Translations under genes and position numbers: made by a program
Notes under the pieces: generated by a model
Database searches by the model: none
Told to the model about the DNA's origin: nothing
Seen by the model: only the letters and a program-made list of their open reading frames with translations
In this document: one piece after another, positions 53,859-63,268 of the stretch
Layout: each line of letters starts with the position of its first letter
Position numbering within the stretch: the first letter of the stretch is position 1
Source of the DNA: Bacteroides acidifaciens
GTDB lineage: Bacteria; Bacteroidota; Bacteroidia; Bacteroidales; Bacteroidaceae
DNA: 64,000 nt
Direction: 5' to 3'
Assembly: GCF_024623065.1 (NCBI RefSeq)
Contig: NZ_JANJZR010000002.1
Coordinates: 1-64,000, forward strand

Positions 53859-54572
53859 TTAGACAGATTCCATTTCAGTACAAGTCACTACAGGATGCTC
53901 CTTGCTTTTGAAGTCCACACGAAGTCTGCGCATATAGTCCGGTCGAGCCTCTTCGCCGGCAGGCTTCAACGCCTCAATGAAAGGGGTGATTTCGAGCTTT
54001 CGATATGCCTTGCAGTGATATACTGCCGTTGTGTCCGAGGGATGTATCTCCACATCAAACTTCTCTTTAGCCACCAACACGACTTCCAACTGTTCTCTTC
54101 GGCGCCAAGCATTTATAATAGGATGGAATTCGGATATATGCCGTTCAATTAAATATTGTTTTCCTTTTTCTGTGAGCCATACGGTGGCACTGACTGAGGC
54201 ACTGTCTCTACGAATGACATTATATGTTATCAGACCGGCGTCCCGATAGCGAATCATGCACGAGTCGCATCCGTGACATTCGTATGTCTCGCCCATATAA
54301 TTACCGTTTACAATCCACACATTACTGATGGGAGTTTCCGTACCTCCCGGAAGAGGATGGGTGACATGCGGATATTTGCCCCCGAGAGGCAAGGTAACCT
54401 TACCTGTCTGCAAAACAAGAGCATACAACTCCTTATAAGGCTCGAGATGATTGCGGACTGCACGTTCCACATCAGCGTAGTTGCCACCACTACAGGCCGT
54501 GCAAAAGCATATCACAGCCATAGCAAACACTCCAACAGTGACAATACTTCGTGAAATAATATTAGATAGCAT
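53859..54572 (-). CDS. Lipoprotein of unknown function with a CxxCxxC motif
   Basis: Start chosen at the ATG at 54570-54572, which gives a lipoprotein signal MLSNIISRSIVTVGVFAMAV...CTACSGG. Earlier in-frame starts reach 54650 but run into an inverted repeat. The 237-residue product carries YECHGCDSCMIRYRDAGL near residue 95 and a charged C-terminal half (VVLVAKEKFDVEIHPSD, MRRLRVDFKSKEHPVV). The CHGCDSC cysteines could bind metal or form a disulfide in the envelope. No family recognised. It follows the GH18 locus on the same strand after about 150 bp, but a possible terminator separates them, so it need not belong to it. Confidence 0.65.
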   Translation of the reverse strand: MLSNIISRSIVTVGVFAMAVICFCTACSGGNYADVERAVRNHLEPYKELYALVLQTGKVTLPLGGKYPHVTHPLPGGTETPISNVWIVNGNYMGETYECHGCDSCMIRYRDAGLITYNVIRRDSASVSATVWLTEKGKQYLIERHISEFHPIINAWRRREQLEVVLVAKEKFDVEIHPSDTTAVYHCKAYRKLEITPFIEALKPAGEEARPDYMRRLRVDFKSKEHPVVTCTEMESV

Positions 54573-54629
54573 GTTAAGCATATAGTCAAGCATATAGTCA
54601 GGAATAAACAAGTAATCAATAATAAAAAG

Positions 54630-54710
54630 GAAAGAACACAAACTGCACAAGTTATATTAGAAAATAGGGGAATTCTCAGAATACCTGACCTATGCAATTT
54701 GTGTTCTTTC
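54630..54710. repeat. Long-range inverted repeat after the GH18 locus
   Basis: GAAAGAACACAAACTGCA (54630-54647) and TGCAATTTGTGTTCTTTC (54693-54710) are complementary with one mismatch in 18, over a 45-base loop. It lies just past the stop of the last GH18-locus gene and may end that operon. Confidence 0.6.
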
Positions 54711-54722
54711 TATCACTCTACA

Positions 54723-55703
54723 CTACTTGATAAAGGTAATCTCGTAGATATCCGGTCCTGTACCACCGCTGGTTGTCAACATCTCATCAAACTTGAGGGC
54801 ATGCATATTAACGGGCTCCTTGAACTTCATATATATAACGCCATTGTTATTTCTGACAAATCTACCATACGAAATGAATCCGCTGCCTTCATCCACATAC
54901 ACGTTCATACTTCCAAGCTTGTAGCTATTAGTAACAACATCGATTCTGACTCCCAGTATTCTGGTAGGCTCTGAGAAAGTCATCGTCAAATAATCATTTC
55001 TGCCAGGATACCACTTAGTCCCCGAACGGTTTCCATCATACAGATATGACAGATTATTGGTTTTGCTTGACTCAAAAATAACATTATTGTTAAAGTACTC
55101 TCCTTCAATCTCATCATTAGACGGATCAATATTGTCCTTTTCAAACGTGAGGATCATCTCTATCAACACGCTATAGCTCTGTTCCGAGACTTTCACTCCA
55201 CTGATAGCATCTACAAATTCCAAACATAGCGGGAGAACATATCCCGGCATTGCATTCAATACATCCGGCTTGGTGATATCCAAAGCGATTGTCCCCTCTC
55301 TGCTTCCGGCAGTTATGATGGCATCATGCAGTTCAAATGCTTCGTCCGGCAACTCTGCCAAAGTATGTCCTTCCAACAAATCGAGATCCTTTCTAAGACG
55401 TACCTTGACATCTTGATCCAAAGCCTTTTTCAATTTTACATTAAAGGTGAACTCAGTCCCTTCGGTTATCGTAGTCTTACTTCCATCACTCTTGGCATTC
55501 AGTTTCATCACAGTCTTACCCTCCAGATACAAAATATTGGAAGGATCAAACGGAAACTCCTCTGGAATATCCACAAATACATAGTTTGCATCAAGCTGAT
55601 AAGCCAAATCCTGGCTTACCACTTCTCCCTGATTGTCATCGCTACAGGCCGAAAAAAGAGCTACAGCCGACAACAAATACAGCAATTGAATTATTTTTTT
55701 CAT
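54723..55703 (-). CDS. DUF1735-type lipoprotein with discoidin (F5/8)-like C-terminus
   Basis: Surface lipoprotein of 326 residues (FSACSD, Cys20). The N-terminal half (about 30-190) fits DUF1735/BT3987-type immunoglobulin-like modules, and the second half (about 205-326) a discoidin-like sandwich (LSYLYDGNRSGTKWYPG..YLTMTFSEPTRILGVRIDVV), commonly glycan-binding. Last gene of the SusC-SusD-GH18-DUF1735-DUF1735 unit, 40 bp after its neighbour. It probably helps hold the glycoprotein or glycan at the surface for the GH18 enzyme. Confidence 0.77.
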   Translation of the reverse strand: MKKIIQLLYLLSAVALFSACSDDNQGEVVSQDLAYQLDANYVFVDIPEEFPFDPSNILYLEGKTVMKLNAKSDGSKTTITEGTEFTFNVKLKKALDQDVKVRLRKDLDLLEGHTLAELPDEAFELHDAIITAGSREGTIALDITKPDVLNAMPGYVLPLCLEFVDAISGVKVSEQSYSVLIEMILTFEKDNIDPSNDEIEGEYFNNNVIFESSKTNNLSYLYDGNRSGTKWYPGRNDYLTMTFSEPTRILGVRIDVVTNSYKLGSMNVYVDEGSGFISYGRFVRNNNGVIYMKFKEPVNMHALKFDEMLTTSGGTGPDIYEITFIK

Positions 55704-55743
55704 TTGTCTTGATTTTTAATTGATTACACAAACAGAAGACTTA

Positions 55744-57009
55744 TCATTCGATTTCTTCTTCGGAATTTTCCGGCTCTATAATAACCAAATCTTCCGATGG
55801 AAATTTCACATTGTCTACATACTGCATCGCAGGAGGATCTTCGTCCCATATACCCAACGTAGCGAAGTCTGAGAATTCCCAATTGCCGGTCAACTCTTCC
55901 ATTTTATCATCTGCCACCCTTGTGAAAGGCATATACATAATCAGACCGGACTCTGCCGACGGATCGAGAGGCAGATACTCCTTGTCTATGATTTCGCCTT
56001 CGGTCAACGCCCTGTTCCACATACGCGCTTCGCGGAGGTAGACACCGGAGTATTTGGTATTACCGATATACAAGCAACACTTGGGGTCGTCAGAGAAAGC
56101 GATGGGCGAAGTCGGGAACGTTTTCTGCAACTCTCCGTTCACATAAACCGATACGGTGGAAGCATCTCTGTGGACAAAAGTAATATGCAACCATCTATTA
56201 TTAGACAGAGACTTTTGAGTGAAAGTTTCCTCTCCGTCGCGCCCGTTCTTAACCTGTATGCCCCGCTGACGTTCAATACGGGTATAGAAATTGCCCGCAC
56301 CGTTTTGGATGGACATAACCGTCCAGTTACCATCCCTATTAGGCAAGTTCCTATAGTACATGCTCACCTGCATGGTCCAATTAAACATAGGATCTTTTCT
56401 GATTTCCTCATTAGGTACCAGTGCGATACTTCCTCCACGTCTGAATTGTCCAACAGAAGTGATTATCTCACGGTTCAGACGGATGAGGGTAGACCTCGGC
56501 GAACTCAATATCTTATATTGGGAAGCAGCAGTCACACTTACCGGCACGGCCAAACGCTTAAAAGGAGGATATTTGGTCTCATCCAATTTCGGAATCCTCA
56601 CCTCCACACTGGCGTTGTACTTTCCAGGCTCGATGGTCACCACGGCTTTTCCATGCGTTTCTTTCGTTTTTTTGGCATCCTCGCTATCTTTAGTGACGAA
56701 CACAAAATCTTCTGCCGCCAAAGCTTCCATCGACAGACCAGCCTCGGCATTATATGCCGCCAACATTTCCTCATCCAACTCTATGGTCACTTCCACCGGT
56801 TTGTCAGCCAAATTAGCCAATCGGGGAGTGATTACAGCACTGGCACCCTCATTGGTCACTACCACTGAAATTACGCCATTACTGGTGGAGTTGCCCATAT
56901 AAACCGCATTGCCGGTACCTTCTCCTTCACCGGTGACCATATCGCAAGCGGTAAAAAGTCCTAAGGACAGAACTACTAACGCTATATATTTTTTCATTTT
57001 ATGCTTCAT
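55744..57009 (-). CDS. DUF1735 lipoprotein with LamG-type C-terminal domain
   Basis: Lipoprotein of 421 residues (LFTACD, Cys22). DUF1735 module at about 35-165 (VEVTIELDEEMLAAYNAE, a near-universal motif in these proteins), then a concanavalin/LamG-type sandwich (about 185-390, NWTMQVSMYYRN, WLHITFVHRDASTVSVYVNGELQ, LYIGNTKYSGVYLREARMWNRALTEGEI). In Bacteroides these modules are found together with GH18 endoglycosidases, sometimes fused to them. Here they are on a separate protein 16 bp behind the GH18 gene. The ATG at 56997 is an equally possible start. Confidence 0.82.
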   Translation of the reverse strand: MKHKMKKYIALVVLSLGLFTACDMVTGEGEGTGNAVYMGNSTSNGVISVVVTNEGASAVITPRLANLADKPVEVTIELDEEMLAAYNAEAGLSMEALAAEDFVFVTKDSEDAKKTKETHGKAVVTIEPGKYNASVEVRIPKLDETKYPPFKRLAVPVSVTAASQYKILSSPRSTLIRLNREIITSVGQFRRGGSIALVPNEEIRKDPMFNWTMQVSMYYRNLPNRDGNWTVMSIQNGAGNFYTRIERQRGIQVKNGRDGEETFTQKSLSNNRWLHITFVHRDASTVSVYVNGELQKTFPTSPIAFSDDPKCCLYIGNTKYSGVYLREARMWNRALTEGEIIDKEYLPLDPSAESGLIMYMPFTRVADDKMEELTGNWEFSDFATLGIWDEDPPAMQYVDNVKFPSEDLVIIEPENSEEEIE

Positions 57010-57025
57010 TTTATAACGTGATTAT

Positions 57026-58144
57026 TTACTTAATAGGAGGATTCATGATAGAAATCGCCTTCCGTACGTTACGATACTCGTTCTTCTCGGCTGCATCTGC
57101 ATTGATGTGATAAGCACCGATTCCACCTGCCACACCGTCAAGGGTCTTCACTACGAAATCCGCATAGCGAGTAAAGCTTTCTTGGTTTGCGACGGCATTT
57201 TCAAATGTCTCCGTATAGATAATCCGGTCTTTCACATCGTTTCCCAAACGCTCGGTTACCGTAGACGGCCAATTAGAGTAATTACCATGATAAGATTGTG
57301 CCACAAAGTAAGAGAAAAGATCTTTCATATTCGGAGACAGCCAATGAATTGAACCATTAATATTCAGGATTCTCTCTTTGCCGTCCTTAGCCTCCAGTTC
57401 GTCCAAACCATCGCGCAACGCTTGAAAGAAGAAATTCTCATAATCTTTATTGCTATCTCGGTTACAAGAAATAATGGGCATTTCCTTACTCCATGGTTCT
57501 ACCTGATTCCAGTTTCCACAGTGCATTCCTCCCCAAGGAGAAGAATAAGAAGGTTCATAGTCGATATCAAAGCCATCGTATCCATACTTGGCTATGGAAT
57601 CGAGGATGGCATCGGCATATTGCTGAATTCCGGTATACGGGTCTTCAGACCATCCCCCGGCAGGTTTGTTTTGGAGCCCGTTGCCTACCTCCTCAATAAT
57701 CCATCCAACTATCACCTTGGTACCTTTCTTCTGTACCTCTTTCATCTGTTTCAACCGTTTGTCGCTGATATTGAAACAATTTCCCCAAATGGAGACAATA
57801 TCCATACTGTCGGGAAGCAACGTCAAATTGAAATATTCACCCGGAGCGGTCTCGTCCCATGAGTTGAACCATCCGAACATCACCGGATGCTTGGTCTTTT
57901 TATACTCCCTCAAATCTGCAAGATAGAGTTCATAGAGGCGTTCGTTCTCCTTGGCTATTCGTACGGAGTCCTCATAATTCTGTCGCTTCTGCTCATCTTC
58001 TTCCGCCCATTTATCCTTATCACGCTTGTTGTACAAATCTTCCACAGCCTGTTTTTCCAAGTCGATGGTCTCTACATCAGTGCAGGCAAACATACAACCC
58101 GCTATAAGCGATAGAGCAAGCCATATTTTTATGCTATTCATCAT
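57026..58144 (-). CDS. GH18 endo-beta-N-acetylglucosaminidase-like lipoprotein
   Basis: Family GH18 protein of 372 residues (MFACTD, Cys21). The catalytic DxxDxDxE signature is intact: Asp190, Asp193, Asp195 and Glu197 in YDGFDIDYEP, with Glu197 the acid/base and Asp195 the helper of substrate-assisted catalysis. The N-terminal stretch after the lipid site is strongly charged and helical (about 28-85). By family and context it most likely cuts the chitobiose core of N-linked glycans, as characterised Bacteroides enzymes in similar SusC/SusD loci do. Chitinase activity is the less likely alternative. 19 bp after the SusD gene. Confidence 0.85.
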   Translation of the reverse strand: MMNSIKIWLALSLIAGCMFACTDVETIDLEKQAVEDLYNKRDKDKWAEEDEQKRQNYEDSVRIAKENERLYELYLADLREYKKTKHPVMFGWFNSWDETAPGEYFNLTLLPDSMDIVSIWGNCFNISDKRLKQMKEVQKKGTKVIVGWIIEEVGNGLQNKPAGGWSEDPYTGIQQYADAILDSIAKYGYDGFDIDYEPSYSSPWGGMHCGNWNQVEPWSKEMPIISCNRDSNKDYENFFFQALRDGLDELEAKDGKERILNINGSIHWLSPNMKDLFSYFVAQSYHGNYSNWPSTVTERLGNDVKDRIIYTETFENAVANQESFTRYADFVVKTLDGVAGGIGAYHINADAAEKNEYRNVRKAISIMNPPIK

Positions 58145-58163
58145 TTCTGTATGTATTTAAGAG

Positions 58164-59783
58164 TTAATTTTTTACTTTTTTATCCCACCATACATTTACG
58201 GCGGCATTGTCTACACCACCCAAATACTGCTGGATGGCTTTTGTCAGGTTCTCATTATTGAGTTTGTATTCATCTTCCGGATAGGGGATACGACGCACTC
58301 CATCCTTGTATCCGTCGGTTGTCTTCACACCGGCATTAGTAAGATTGAGCACCGGAGGAATCTGACGCGGATATCCTGTACGTCTCCATTCGCTCCACGC
58401 CTCTTGTCCATCGGGGAAAAGGGCAAGATATTTCTGCGTGATGATGCGTTCCAACTTCTTCTCCATTTCGTCTTCTTCCACCCACTTCACGGTAATATTG
58501 CTGGGAGCCGCATGATTATAGGCAGCCTCCTTCATATCCTTGAAATCTGCCGGAGAAGCGGTACTGTTCAAATAACTGCCCAAGCTTACCTTACACTCCT
58601 CAAACGATTTCTGGATGCCCGATTCATAGAAATACTTAGCACTTCCGCCTCCCATATTGAAACCGGCCAGCACACCTTCGGCACGCAGGAAGTCTACTTC
58701 CGAAGCTCTCATCCAGTAGACAGGATCTTCCTCTTGAATGTTGGGCAAAGATGCCGCGTCATAGGTGTTTGCAGTAACCGGCATACCAGCACGCACCGCA
58801 GATGCTCCATTATTTTGGAAATAGGTAGCAATACGCGGATCATTATACCCTTTCAAGTAAGATTGAATAGTGGCTCCCATGCGGCTGTCATTATATTGTC
58901 CGGGATTAGCAATCTGGAACATAGGGTTTCTGATTTCAAAATTGGCACCTTTATGCATTTTCGCCATATCATCTACGCTTTCCATCACACCCAGCGGGTT
59001 TGTAACAGCCATTTCAGCATATTTGCGAGCCAATTCTTCATCGGCATAGCGCACGCGGATAGCCAAACGTAACATCAAAGAGTTGGCAAAACGTATCCAC
59101 TTCGCCACATTGCCTTCGTACACCATGTCCGAAGCCAAAGGAACAACAGCACCGCCTCTCATGTAGAAATCGTAAAGAATCTGAACCGCTTCATCCAATT
59201 CTTCAAAGAACGAATGATACACCGCTTCCTGCGAATCGTATTCCACAGTGAACGAACCACTTCCCGCCTTTGAGTAAGGGATAGGGCCATACTTATCGGC
59301 AGAACGGTGCAACCCCATAATTTTAGCAATCTGTACAATAGCATACAATTCTCTATTAGGATTATCACCATTCAGATTGATTTTCTTCAACTGAATCCAG
59401 GGAGTAAAGATCTTAGACGTAGCATAATCAAACATATGATTTGTCCGATTTACATGGAAAAAGAACGTAGTGGGATTAGCTCCTTCTTCCCATTTGTTGT
59501 CGCGCGGGGAGAAGTAGCCCACCCATGAGTCGCCACAAAGATTGATGGATACCTGATATGCATTAACCTCAGCTGTATTGTCTGTTTTTAAAGGCACAGG
59601 AATGACGTGTTTTTCCAAGTTAGGCACATAAGCACCATTGAGCACACCGTCCAACTGTTCCATTTCCGTGTCGGAGTAATACGGGTTCTTATTGATTTCT
59701 TCAAATTCCGAGCATGAGGTAATTGCCATGAGTTCCGCGCATGCCAATAGTACCCCTGTTATCTTTTTTATTTGTAATTTCAT
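58164..59783 (-). CDS. SusD/RagB-type surface glycan-binding lipoprotein
   Basis: SusD-like protein of 539 residues with lipoprotein signal (MAITSCSEF, Cys25). TPR-like helices and the typical ELYAIVQIAKIMG, FANSLMLRLAIRVRYAD and EFEEINKNPYYSD segments identify the SusD-2/RagB group. Sits as a lid on the SusC porin and captures oligosaccharides. 21 bp after the SusC stop, in the order usual for such loci. The binding residues cannot be picked out by eye. Confidence 0.9.
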   Translation of the reverse strand: MKLQIKKITGVLLACAELMAITSCSEFEEINKNPYYSDTEMEQLDGVLNGAYVPNLEKHVIPVPLKTDNTAEVNAYQVSINLCGDSWVGYFSPRDNKWEEGANPTTFFFHVNRTNHMFDYATSKIFTPWIQLKKINLNGDNPNRELYAIVQIAKIMGLHRSADKYGPIPYSKAGSGSFTVEYDSQEAVYHSFFEELDEAVQILYDFYMRGGAVVPLASDMVYEGNVAKWIRFANSLMLRLAIRVRYADEELARKYAEMAVTNPLGVMESVDDMAKMHKGANFEIRNPMFQIANPGQYNDSRMGATIQSYLKGYNDPRIATYFQNNGASAVRAGMPVTANTYDAASLPNIQEEDPVYWMRASEVDFLRAEGVLAGFNMGGGSAKYFYESGIQKSFEECKVSLGSYLNSTASPADFKDMKEAAYNHAAPSNITVKWVEEDEMEKKLERIITQKYLALFPDGQEAWSEWRRTGYPRQIPPVLNLTNAGVKTTDGYKDGVRRIPYPEDEYKLNNENLTKAIQQYLGGVDNAAVNVWWDKKVKN

Positions 59784-59804
59784 AAATCTGAATATATTTA
59801 GTTG

Positions 59805-62800
59805 TTACAAGCTGAACTTAACACTGAATCCTAAGTTTCTCAAACTAGGCGGCATAAAGAAATCGCTACGGTTGTAAGTACCTGTAGAACCATTCATATC
59901 AGGATCGAACGGAGCTTTGCAGTAAAACATAAAAAGGTTACGTCCTACGAAAGAAACAGTAGCGTTGCTGAACACATTGCCTAGCCACTTCTTCGGCAAC
60001 GAATAGGTCAATGAAAGTTCTTGAAGACGAATGTTGGTAGCATCATAAGTATAGTAAGCCATCAGTCCCTGTCCACCTACAGTGTTATAAAAGCGTTCGG
60101 GGTCATACATATACCCATCAAGCATAACACCACCATTATCGCGCGCCTTGGCAGATACTTCGGACACGCCGAATGCGTCCATAAATGCCTGTGTCTGAGA
60201 TGTAACGACACCACCGAAGCGTCCGGTAACCATCACACCCAACGAGAAGTTCTTGTAACTGATATCATGGCGCCATCCCATAGTGAAGTCGGGATCGGAA
60301 GAGCCCAGGCGAATACGCTGGCTGCGGTCTACCTGATAGCCATTTGCCTGTTCCACCAATTTGCCGTCTCTGCCACGTTGCAAAACACCTGTGGTGAAGA
60401 TATCAGACATAGAATAGCCTTCGCGCAGATAAACGCCACCAGCTTCCTGCAACGAAAGTTCGGTAATACTAATTGATGTACCATCAATCGGATTAATCTG
60501 ATTGTGCACCATCTCTTGAATCTTGTTCTTGTTGGCAGTGAACGTCAGGTGTGTAGAGTAGTTTACCTTACCATATTTGTCATTATACCCCCACGTCATT
60601 TCCACACCGCGGTTGCGCACCTTACCAGCCTGCACATAGAAGCCTGAATAACCGGTGGAAGAAGCCAACTGTGAGAAGAATGTCTGATTGTAAGTATTGG
60701 ATTGGTAGATGGTACCGTCGAACGTAATACGTCCGTCCCAGAAACGTGCATTAAGACCTAACTCGTAGGACTTCGTACGCTCAGGCTTGAAATCGGGATA
60801 CGGGAAACTACCTATCGGATCAATCGCACCACTATTGATGACATGAGTAATAGTACCTGGAGTGATACCCACCTGTGAGATAGGCGAACCTACCTCGGTG
60901 TAAGATGCGCGCAACTTTAAATAAGAGATAAAGTCGGGCAACTTCACCATTTCGCTGATAATACCGGAAAGTCCGATAGAAGGGTAGAAGATTCCCTCTA
61001 CATCACCGTTACTAACCAATTGCGAGGCCCAATCACAACGTCCGGTAGCCGACAAATAAAGCATATTTTTCCATCCCAATTCAGCACTGGCAAATACAGC
61101 AAGGTTACGTGTACGATGGTAGCCTTGTGCTCTCTTACCCGAAGCAGGTTCCAAATTGGCAAGGGAGAAAAGGTTGGGTATTGTCATCAACTTGCCGCCC
61201 AAATCGACGCTACGCGTATAATGGTCTTCAAAGCTACCGCCCACATTGGCAGTCAGCGAGAAATCCTTGCCAAAACGTTTGTTTACGTTTGCCATCACAT
61301 CAGCGTACGTCTGTGTGTAGAATTCTTCTTTCAGCTCATAGCTACCTTTGGAAGAACCGGTGTAGAGCTCAAGCGTAGAAGCGCTAAGCTTGCGTTCTTC
61401 AGTAGCGTGGCTCTTGTCCAACCGCACACGTCCGGCAATATTCAACCAGTCAAGGATGTCATATTGCAGTCTGGCATGAAGCATATAGCGGTTTTTCTTG
61501 GAGGGGAACATTTCGCGGTTGACAATCCAATAGGGATTTTCAAACGAAAGTCCTTGGTCACCATACTCCCAATGCTGCGTGGAAAAACGACGTTCTTCGT
61601 TGTAACGTTCGTATATCTTCACATTCTCGAAATCCTCACCACGGGGAAACAGATAAAGCGGGAACAACGGGTTGAAGTAGCGTCCGCCCGAAACCATGTT
61701 CTGCTCGGCTTGAATGACGTAGCTGGCACCTAAATCGACATGCAATTTATCGTTCAGCATCAACGCAGTATTTCTGAAAGAGAAATTGTAACGGTAATAT
61801 TCGTTGTTCTTGATAATACCTTTAGAATTGGTAGAGGCCAAAGAGATAAACGTTTGATTAGTTCTGGTACCCGAAGAAATGTTCAGCGAATTGATGGTGT
61901 TCATACCAGTCTTGAAAAAATCCATGGGATCAAATGAGGAAGGTGTAGCCAGTTTCTCGCCCCAGCTTCGATAGGAGTTTTCCCGGTTACCATAACTGTT
62001 CTGAAATTCCGGCGACATCATCGGTTTGGAAAACTCTGTATTGGATGAGAAGTTAATCTTCATCTTTCCCTCTACACCCTTCTTGGTGTTAATCAGAATC
62101 ACACCGTTAGCTGCCGACGCACCGTAAAGGGCTGCTGCCGACGGACCTGTCAGTACAGAGATGCTTTCGATATCCTCAGGGTTGAAATCGGAGATACCTT
62201 CACTACCAGCCACTGCACCATATTCTGTCTGGATGACACCACGTGAAGGGTTTCCAACAGGTATACCGTCCACCACATACAACGCATTATTGTCACCAAC
62301 GATAGATTTGGAACCACGCATGATGACGCGTGTAGCACCGCCCACACCAGAGGAACTCTTCTGGATATTGACACCAGCCACCTTACCGTTCAAGCTGTTC
62401 ATAAAGTTAGCGTCTTTGGCTGCGGTCAGTTCTGAATTACTTACAGTCTGTACATTGTAGGAAAGCGCTTTTTCAGCACGTTTGATACCTAAAGCCGTAA
62501 CAACCACTTCATCCAGTGCCTGCGAACCATCCTCCAACACTACATTGATTACATTTTCTTTTACAGCCACATCCTTCGGCTGATAGCCGATATAGGAAAA
62601 CACCAATACGGGAGTGGCACCTTGTGTGGTAATATGATAGTTACCGTCTATATTAGTTACAGTTCCGTTAGCAGTCCCTTTTTCAAGCACAGTAACTCCA
62701 ATTAGCGGATCACCTTTTCCATCCACTACATTACCCGCCACATTTCTGCTTTTAGATTTTTTAGCAGCCTGTTCCGGAATAATCATTATATAAGTATCTT

Positions 62801-63083
62801 TTACGGTATACGTGAACCCCGTTCCGGCAAGAATAGTATTCAGCGCCTGCTCCAAAGGCTGGTTGTTTATATCTAAAGATATTCTTGTATTAGGGAGTTG
62901 AGAACTGTTGTAAGATACAGACATTTTGGTCTGTTCCCTAACGTCAGCCAAAGCTGTCTGCAATGAAATATTCTTCTTTTTTATTGTTATTTTACTATTA
63001 CTTTGGGCATAAAGTATTGACCCTATTAATAATAGAAAAGTTATTAATATACTTTTTCTAGTGTTTTCCAGATATAAATTCAT
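59805..63083 (-). CDS. SusC-type TonB-dependent receptor with STN signalling domain
   Basis: Full-length SusC-type porin of 1092 residues. Signal peptide (ending LYAQ), then an STN domain (about 30-105, ITIKKKNISLQTALADV...TGFTYTVKDTYIMIIPEQ), a carboxypeptidase-regulatory-like domain (about 115-190), the DEVVVTALG TonB-box region, plug and barrel ending NLGFSVKFSL. The STN domain is the mark of receptors that signal to a FecR-type anti-sigma factor, and such a gene lies directly upstream (63269 onward). So this porin should both import the released glycans and report their presence. The gene lacks the truncation seen in the xylan SusC at the left edge. Confidence 0.93.
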   Translation of the reverse strand: MNLYLENTRKSILITFLLLIGSILYAQSNSKITIKKKNISLQTALADVREQTKMSVSYNSSQLPNTRISLDINNQPLEQALNTILAGTGFTYTVKDTYIMIIPEQAAKKSKSRNVAGNVVDGKGDPLIGVTVLEKGTANGTVTNIDGNYHITTQGATPVLVFSYIGYQPKDVAVKENVINVVLEDGSQALDEVVVTALGIKRAEKALSYNVQTVSNSELTAAKDANFMNSLNGKVAGVNIQKSSSGVGGATRVIMRGSKSIVGDNNALYVVDGIPVGNPSRGVIQTEYGAVAGSEGISDFNPEDIESISVLTGPSAAALYGASAANGVILINTKKGVEGKMKINFSSNTEFSKPMMSPEFQNSYGNRENSYRSWGEKLATPSSFDPMDFFKTGMNTINSLNISSGTRTNQTFISLASTNSKGIIKNNEYYRYNFSFRNTALMLNDKLHVDLGASYVIQAEQNMVSGGRYFNPLFPLYLFPRGEDFENVKIYERYNEERRFSTQHWEYGDQGLSFENPYWIVNREMFPSKKNRYMLHARLQYDILDWLNIAGRVRLDKSHATEERKLSASTLELYTGSSKGSYELKEEFYTQTYADVMANVNKRFGKDFSLTANVGGSFEDHYTRSVDLGGKLMTIPNLFSLANLEPASGKRAQGYHRTRNLAVFASAELGWKNMLYLSATGRCDWASQLVSNGDVEGIFYPSIGLSGIISEMVKLPDFISYLKLRASYTEVGSPISQVGITPGTITHVINSGAIDPIGSFPYPDFKPERTKSYELGLNARFWDGRITFDGTIYQSNTYNQTFFSQLASSTGYSGFYVQAGKVRNRGVEMTWGYNDKYGKVNYSTHLTFTANKNKIQEMVHNQINPIDGTSISITELSLQEAGGVYLREGYSMSDIFTTGVLQRGRDGKLVEQANGYQVDRSQRIRLGSSDPDFTMGWRHDISYKNFSLGVMVTGRFGGVVTSQTQAFMDAFGVSEVSAKARDNGGVMLDGYMYDPERFYNTVGGQGLMAYYTYDATNIRLQELSLTYSLPKKWLGNVFSNATVSFVGRNLFMFYCKAPFDPDMNGSTGTYNRSDFFMPPSLRNLGFSVKFSL

Positions 63084-63180
63084 ATCTTTACGACGTTTTT
63101 AGTTTTAAATCATGTATTTTTTCTCGTTTCTTAAACAAGCAAGAAGTTGCTTATTTGTTTTAGGGCTAAAAATCATTTCA

Positions 63181-63211
63181 TATCCGGAGAGGGTGGAGCC
63201 TCTTCCGGATA
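63181..63211. terminator. Hairpin between fecR-like gene and SusC
   Basis: TATCCGGAGAGG (63181-63192) pairs with CCTCTTCCGGATA (63199-63211) with one bulged base. T-residues follow on the plus strand only. On the transcribed minus strand it follows the fecR stop and could cut down read-through, leaving SusC to its own promoter. A second small stem (AAACAAGCAA / TTGCTTATTTGTTT) lies at 63133-63161. Confidence 0.55.
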
Positions 63212-63268
63212 TTTTTTTACATAAGCATATTAGATTTAAGTTTAATAAAAAATATTTATTATTTTTCT

